From an uncultured Desulfovibrio sp. (GTDB taxonomy: Bacteria; Desulfobacterota; Desulfovibrionia; Desulfovibrionales; Desulfovibrionaceae), in NCBI GenBank assembly GCA_944327285.1, contig CALVHG010000017.1, positions 1 to 44,089 on the forward strand: 44,089 nucleotides of DNA, given 5' to 3'. The position numbers and the translations under genes were made by a program. The notes under the pieces are model-generated. The model was given only the letters and a program-made list of their open reading frames with translations. It made no database searches and was not told where the DNA came from. Within the stretch, counting starts at the first letter, position 1, and each line of letters opens with the position of its first letter. Below are positions 40,246-44,089 of the stretch, one piece after another.

Positions 40246-41610
40246 ATGGAGTTTCTCAATTCGCTGGTCGGTGATATCAACAGCGTTCTATGGGGGGTAT
40301 TTGTTCTTATTCCCCTGTTGTGCGGCACCGGCATTTTCTACACCTTCAAGCTGCGCTTCGTTCAGGTTCGGCAGTTCGGTCTTGCGGCCCGCTATCTGTT
40401 CGGCGGCGCCACCCTCTTCGGCAAGAAGGCCGACAAGACCGGCATGAGCTCCTTTCAGGCGCTGGCCACCGCCGTGGCTGCCCAGGTAGGCACGGGCAAC
40501 GTCGCCGGAACCGCAACGGCGCTGGTTTCCGGCGGTCCCGGCGCGCTCTTCTGGCTCTGGGTCGCCGCCTTCTTCGGCATGGCAACCATCTTTGCGGAAG
40601 CCGTGCTGGCGCAGACCTTCAAGGGCACCGATGAACACGGCCATGTGGTCGGCGGTCCCGCCTACTACATCACCAAGGGTCTGGGTCCCAAGTTCAAGCC
40701 GCTGGCTGTTTTCTTCTCCATCGCCATCATCATTGCCCTCGGCTGCATCGGCAACATGGTGCAGTCCAACTCCATTTCTCAGGGCATGCAGACGGCCTTC
40801 AGCATCCCGCTCATCGTCTCCGGCATCGTCACGGCCATTCTGGCGGGCATCGTCTTCTTCGGCGGCGTGGGGCGTCTTGCCAGCGTGACTGAAAAGCTCG
40901 TTCCCTTCATGGCCGCTATCTATCTGCTGGGCGGCACCTATGTCATCCTGAGCAACGCCAGCCAGATTATCCCGGCCTTCAAGCTTATCTTTACCGCGGC
41001 CTTCAATCCGCAGGCCGTCGCGGGCGGCGCGCTCGGCCTTACCGTGGCCAAGGCCATGCAGTTCGGCGTGGCGCGCGGTCTGTTCTCCAATGAAGCCGGT
41101 ATGGGTTCCACCCCGCATGCTCATGCCATCGCCAAGGTGGAACATCCCGCCGAACAGGGGCTTGTCGCCATCTTCGGCGTCTTTACGACCGTTCTGATCG
41201 TTACCTTCACCGGTATCGTCATCCTCGTTACCGGCGTGCTGGACTACCAGACCACCGGCATCGAACTCACCCAGAAGGCCTACAACCTTGGCCTCGGCAG
41301 CTTTGGGATGAGCTTTGTCGCCATCTGCCTGTTCTTCTTCGCCTACTCAACCATTATCGGCTGGTACTTCTTCGGCGAGCAGAACGTGCGCTTCCTGTTC
41401 GGCGACGGCGGCCTCCTGCCCTACCGCCTCATCGTCTGCGCCTTCATCGTTGTCGGCGCGACCCTGAAGGTCGATCTCGTCTGGGCCCTTGCCGACCTCT
41501 TCAACGGCCTGATGGTCATTCCCAACCTGATCGCCCTGCTGGCGCTGCATAAGATCGTGGGCAATTCGCTCCAGGATTTTGAAGTGAAGCTGGCCCAGCG
41601 CAAGAAGTAA
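40246..41610 (+). CDS. Alanine/glycine:cation symporter (AGCS family)
   Basis: It imports alanine or glycine together with sodium across the inner membrane. The 454-residue protein has about ten to eleven hydrophobic segments. Family marks are FQALATAVAAQVGTGNVAGT, where the G-T-G-N-x-A-G loop binds substrate and sodium, GGPGALFWLWVAAFFGMATIFAE in two parts, GGPAYYITKGLG, and FSNEAGMGSTPHAHA. It ends in a basic tail QRKK. AGGAGGA precedes ATG 40246. It has its own terminator. Alanine is a common hydrogen-linked or taurine-derived metabolite in gut Desulfovibrionaceae, which would fit, but this is inference. Confidence 0.94.
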   Translation: MEFLNSLVGDINSVLWGVFVLIPLLCGTGIFYTFKLRFVQVRQFGLAARYLFGGATLFGKKADKTGMSSFQALATAVAAQVGTGNVAGTATALVSGGPGALFWLWVAAFFGMATIFAEAVLAQTFKGTDEHGHVVGGPAYYITKGLGPKFKPLAVFFSIAIIIALGCIGNMVQSNSISQGMQTAFSIPLIVSGIVTAILAGIVFFGGVGRLASVTEKLVPFMAAIYLLGGTYVILSNASQIIPAFKLIFTAAFNPQAVAGGALGLTVAKAMQFGVARGLFSNEAGMGSTPHAHAIAKVEHPAEQGLVAIFGVFTTVLIVTFTGIVILVTGVLDYQTTGIELTQKAYNLGLGSFGMSFVAICLFFFAYSTIIGWYFFGEQNVRFLFGDGGLLPYRLIVCAFIVVGATLKVDLVWALADLFNGLMVIPNLIALLALHKIVGNSLQDFEVKLAQRKK

Positions 41611-41636
41611 GGCCCAAACGGCAGCCTGCTCTCTCG

Positions 41637-41665
41637 GCCCCCGGCATCCGCCGGGGGCTTTTTTT
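41637..41665 (+). terminator. Terminator after the symporter
   Basis: GCCCCCGGC (41637-41645) and GCCGGGGGC (41650-41658) pair around ATCC and are followed by seven T. Confidence 0.93.
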
Positions 41666-41949
41666 GCGCTCCCGATTTCCGAAGATTCTCCAGAAGCGGG
41701 CGTTTCCATTGAAAAAAATTTTTCACTCCGAAACAGGTAGATTGGGAAAAAAAACACAAAAATCTATTCGCATGAAATTGTTACAATTATAAAGCCTGTC
41801 AAATTTATTAAAGAAAAAAGGCACAACGATGACTGAAAGCACAAACAACAACAGGGTCCTTGACGCACACGGGCAAAGCCGCTACCCCGATAGAATGGCG
41901 GCATGTTCACGCCATATCTGGCATATTTCAGCAGAGAAGGAGCAGAAGG

Positions 41950-44016
41950 ATGTCACAGGAGCGCCTCACCACCTTGTTAACGGAACAGCGCAGCTATCTC
42001 CCTCCCCAGCACGGCAAATCGTCTGCCTGGGTATGCGGCAGCGAAGAAGCCGAAGCCCTGTACCGGGCTGCTCTGGACGACCCCAACGATTTCTGGGCCG
42101 CCCGAGCTTCGCAGCTGCTGCACTGGTTCAAGCGCTGGGACAAGGTACTGGAGGCTGACGAGGAACGGCATAAGTACCGCTGGTTCACCGGCGCCAAGCT
42201 CAACGCTTCGTTCAACTGCATCGACCGCCATCTCTTTTCCGGTCGTCGCAACAAGGCGGCGCTCATCTGGCAGGGCGAAAAGGAAATGGACGTGCGCTGC
42301 TTCACCTATCAGATGCTCTACACCGAGGTCTGCCGCGTGGCGCATGCCCTGAGCTCCCTGCGCATCCGCAAGGGGGATCGTGTGGCGCTCTACATGCCCA
42401 TGATTCCCGAACTGGTCATCGCCATGCTGGCCTGCGCGCGCATCGGCGCCATCCATACCACCATCTTCTCCGGCTATGCTGAAGGCGGCGTGCGCAGCCG
42501 TATTCAGGGTGCCAAGGCCAAGGTCGTCATCACGGCCGACGCCGCCGTCCGCGCGGGCAAGCTCAAGCCGCTCAAGGCCAACCTCGATCCCATTCTGGAA
42601 AAGTGTCCCTCCGTGGCGCATGTGGTCGTGGTGAATCACGCCGATCTCTACGACGTGAAGATGACGCCCAACCGCGACATCTGGTGGCACGATCTCATCG
42701 AGGACTTTACCCTCGACGTGGACTTCCCCTGCGAAAGCATGGACGCCAACGATCCTCTGTTCCTGCTCCATACCAGCGGCAGCACCGGCAAGCCTACGGG
42801 CATCATGCACTCCACCGGCGGCTATCTGACCTATGCAGCCCATACGACCCAGTGGATCTTTGACATGCGCGACGACGACGTGCACTGGTGCACCGCCGAC
42901 ATCGGCTGGATCACCGGGCATACCTACGGCGTCTATGGGCCGCTGGCTCTGGGGGCGACGACCATGATGTTTGAAGGCGTTCCCAACTGGCCCAAGCCCG
43001 ACCGCTACTGGCGCATGGTGGAAAAATTCCGCGTCAATATTCTCTACACCGCCCCCACGGTCATCCGTTCGCTCATGCGCATGGGCGAGGCCTGGACGGA
43101 ACGCTACGACCTCGGCACGCTGCGCATCCTTGGCAGCGTGGGCGAACCCATGAATCCGGAAGCCTGGCACTGGTATCACCGGAACATCGGCGGCAGCGAA
43201 CTGCCCATCGTGGACACGTGGTGGCAGACCGAAACCGGCGGAGCCATGATCTCCCCCTTCCCCTACGCGACCAAACTCAAGCCCGGTTCCGTCACAAAGC
43301 CCCTGCCCGGCGTGGACGCCGCCGTGCTGCGCGACGGCCAGACCCCGGACATGGACACCAGCGAAGGCCGCCGCTCCGGTCACCTTGTCATCCGCAAGCC
43401 GTGGCCCGGCATGATGCTTGGCGTCTATAACGACGAAGAAAAATATCAGTCCTATTTCCAGCGCTTCGGCTGCTACGAATCGGGCGACGGCGCGGAAGTT
43501 GACGAAGACGGCTATTTCTGGATTCTGGGCCGCATCGACGACTCCATCAATGTGTCCGGGCACCGTCTGTCCACCGCCGAAATCGAGGCCGTTCTGGCCT
43601 CCTGCCCCGAAGTGGCCGAGGCGGCCGTGGTGCCCATGCCTCACCCGCTCAAGGGCGAAGGCATCTATGCCTATGTCGTCACGCGCGACGAAGTGCCGTG
43701 GAGCGATGACGTCCGCAAGAAGCTGCGGGATACCGTGCGCCGGGATATCGGCGCGCTGGCTTCGCCCGAATATATCCAGTTTGCCGAAGCCCTGCCCAAA
43801 ACCTGCTCCGGCAAGGTCATCCGGCGCATGCTGCGCAAGATTGCGGGCGGAACCTACGACGACCTCGGCGATACGACCGCCCTGGCCAAGCCCGAAGTGC
43901 TCAAGCCCATTATCTTCGGCCATCAGAACCTGATGCTGGGTCAGCATGAAACGGCGTCGGCTGCCGCGGAGGAGCACGGGCAGGAAAAGGATTCCACTGC
44001 GGAAAAGCAGGGCTAG
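41950..44016 (+). CDS. acsA: Acetyl-CoA synthetase (AMP-forming)
   Basis: It activates acetate to acetyl-CoA in two steps through acetyl-AMP. The 688-residue protein has [18 protein letters not shown] near the N terminus, [20 protein letters not shown] (ATP loop), the signature [29 protein letters not shown] with the hinge Asp, and [17 protein letters not shown] with the Lys that is acetylated in relatives (usual spelling PKTRSGK). It ends in an acidic Ala/Glu tail. AAGGAG lies 8 nt before ATG 41950. An open frame reaches 41860 but shows no protein-like sequence. The upstream gap 41666-41949 is AT-rich with a small palindrome (TGAAAAA-AA-TTTTTCA near 41709) and no clear promoter pair. Confidence 0.96.
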   Translation: MSQERLTTLLTEQRSYLPPQHGKSSAWVCGSEEAEALYRAALDDPNDFWAARASQLLHWFKRWDKVLEADEERHKYRWFTGAKLNASFNCIDRHLFSGRRNKAALIWQGEKEMDVRCFTYQMLYTEVCRVAHALSSLRIRKGDRVALYMPMIPELVIAMLACARIGAIHTTIFSGYAEGGVRSRIQGAKAKVVITADAAVRAGKLKPLKANLDPILEKCPSVAHVVVVNHADLYDVKMTPNRDIWWHDLIEDFTLDVDFPCESMDANDPLFLLHTSGSTGKPTGIMHSTGGYLTYAAHTTQWIFDMRDDDVHWCTADIGWITGHTYGVYGPLALGATTMMFEGVPNWPKPDRYWRMVEKFRVNILYTAPTVIRSLMRMGEAWTERYDLGTLRILGSVGEPMNPEAWHWYHRNIGGSELPIVDTWWQTETGGAMISPFPYATKLKPGSVTKPLPGVDAAVLRDGQTPDMDTSEGRRSGHLVIRKPWPGMMLGVYNDEEKYQSYFQRFGCYESGDGAEVDEDGYFWILGRIDDSINVSGHRLSTAEIEAVLASCPEVAEAAVVPMPHPLKGEGIYAYVVTRDEVPWSDDVRKKLRDTVRRDIGALASPEYIQFAEALPKTCSGKVIRRMLRKIAGGTYDDLGDTTALAKPEVLKPIIFGHQNLMLGQHETASAAAEEHGQEKDSTAEKQG

Positions 44017-44089
44017 ATGTAGAGTATCAACACGTTGTTCACCCTCCGCTCAGGCATGACGCTGGAGGTCTTCTGCCAAGAGCCGAATG

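Noticed and set aside
41829..42158. Open frame beginning [12 protein letters not shown] upstream of acsA
   Set aside because: It overlaps acsA in another frame and loses any protein-like character after about 15 codons, although a purine-rich stretch precedes its ATG.
44017..44089. Possible start of a further gene (frame with TLFTLRSGMTLEVFCQEPN)
   Set aside because: The frame is open to the window end but too short, with no clear start codon or ribosome site; not enough sequence to call.

Overview
The window is ordinary bacterial chromosome, about 60% GC by eye, from a Desulfovibrionaceae-like sulfate- or sulfite-reducer (Desulfovibrio/Bilophila type). This is inferred from the Desulfovibrio-style trimeric porin, the many two-domain signalling proteins, the long-form PurC and the style of the conserved small proteins; no species is claimed. 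No tRNA, rRNA, CRISPR array, phage or intact insertion sequence was recognised.

Layout. 1-4260: tyrS, a full-length bacterial homologue of 6-phosphofructo-2-kinase/fructose-2,6-bisphosphatase, and an HD-GYP response regulator, all on +. 4477-8069: fabI, purC and hisD on the minus strand; grpE diverges from hisD. 9449-17988: rpoC and rpoB on the minus strand, without the usual rplJL genes upstream; a porin gene with a strong promoter diverges from rpoB. 20551-26090: minus-strand genes for a possible PilZ-like protein, a gamma-glutamyltransferase-family hydrolase, a zinc-ribbon microprotein, gpmI and rsfS. 26261-27790: a phenylacetate-CoA ligase family gene and a 29-residue membrane microprotein. 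28296-35053: chemoreceptor, two small genes that may serve the flagellum behind a sigma-54-like site, a diguanylate cyclase and moaA. 35052-44016: a DUF5334-like exported protein, two conserved proteins of unknown function, miaB, a bifunctional-nuclease-domain protein, a receiver-like/TPR protein, an alanine/glycine:sodium symporter and acetyl-CoA synthetase.

The most unusual content lies between the genes. Two families of structured, dispersed repeats occupy most of the larger gaps. Family 1 is about 148 bp, has ends CTAGAGC...GCTCTAG and four consecutive hairpins, with 11 full or partial copies. Family 2 is about 150 bp, G-rich on one strand, with a long outer stem around a GC-rich core, with 5 copies plus one doubtful. 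Both show paired changes that preserve stems, both have internally deleted derivatives with the ends kept, and where both flanking genes are visible both sit downstream of genes and not in divergent promoter regions. In four genes (HD-GYP regulator, fabI, hisD, the 106-residue coiled-coil gene) the TAG stop codon lies inside the CTAG at the edge of a family-1 copy. They look like non-autonomous mobile or REP/MITE-like elements that may also act as 3'-end RNA structures; no mobilising enzyme is in the window.

Functional themes are housekeeping (transcription, translation, purine, histidine and fatty-acid synthesis, glycolysis), acetate/amino-acid uptake and activation, and cyclic-di-GMP and chemotaxis signalling (HD-GYP, GGDEF, possible PilZ, chemoreceptor).
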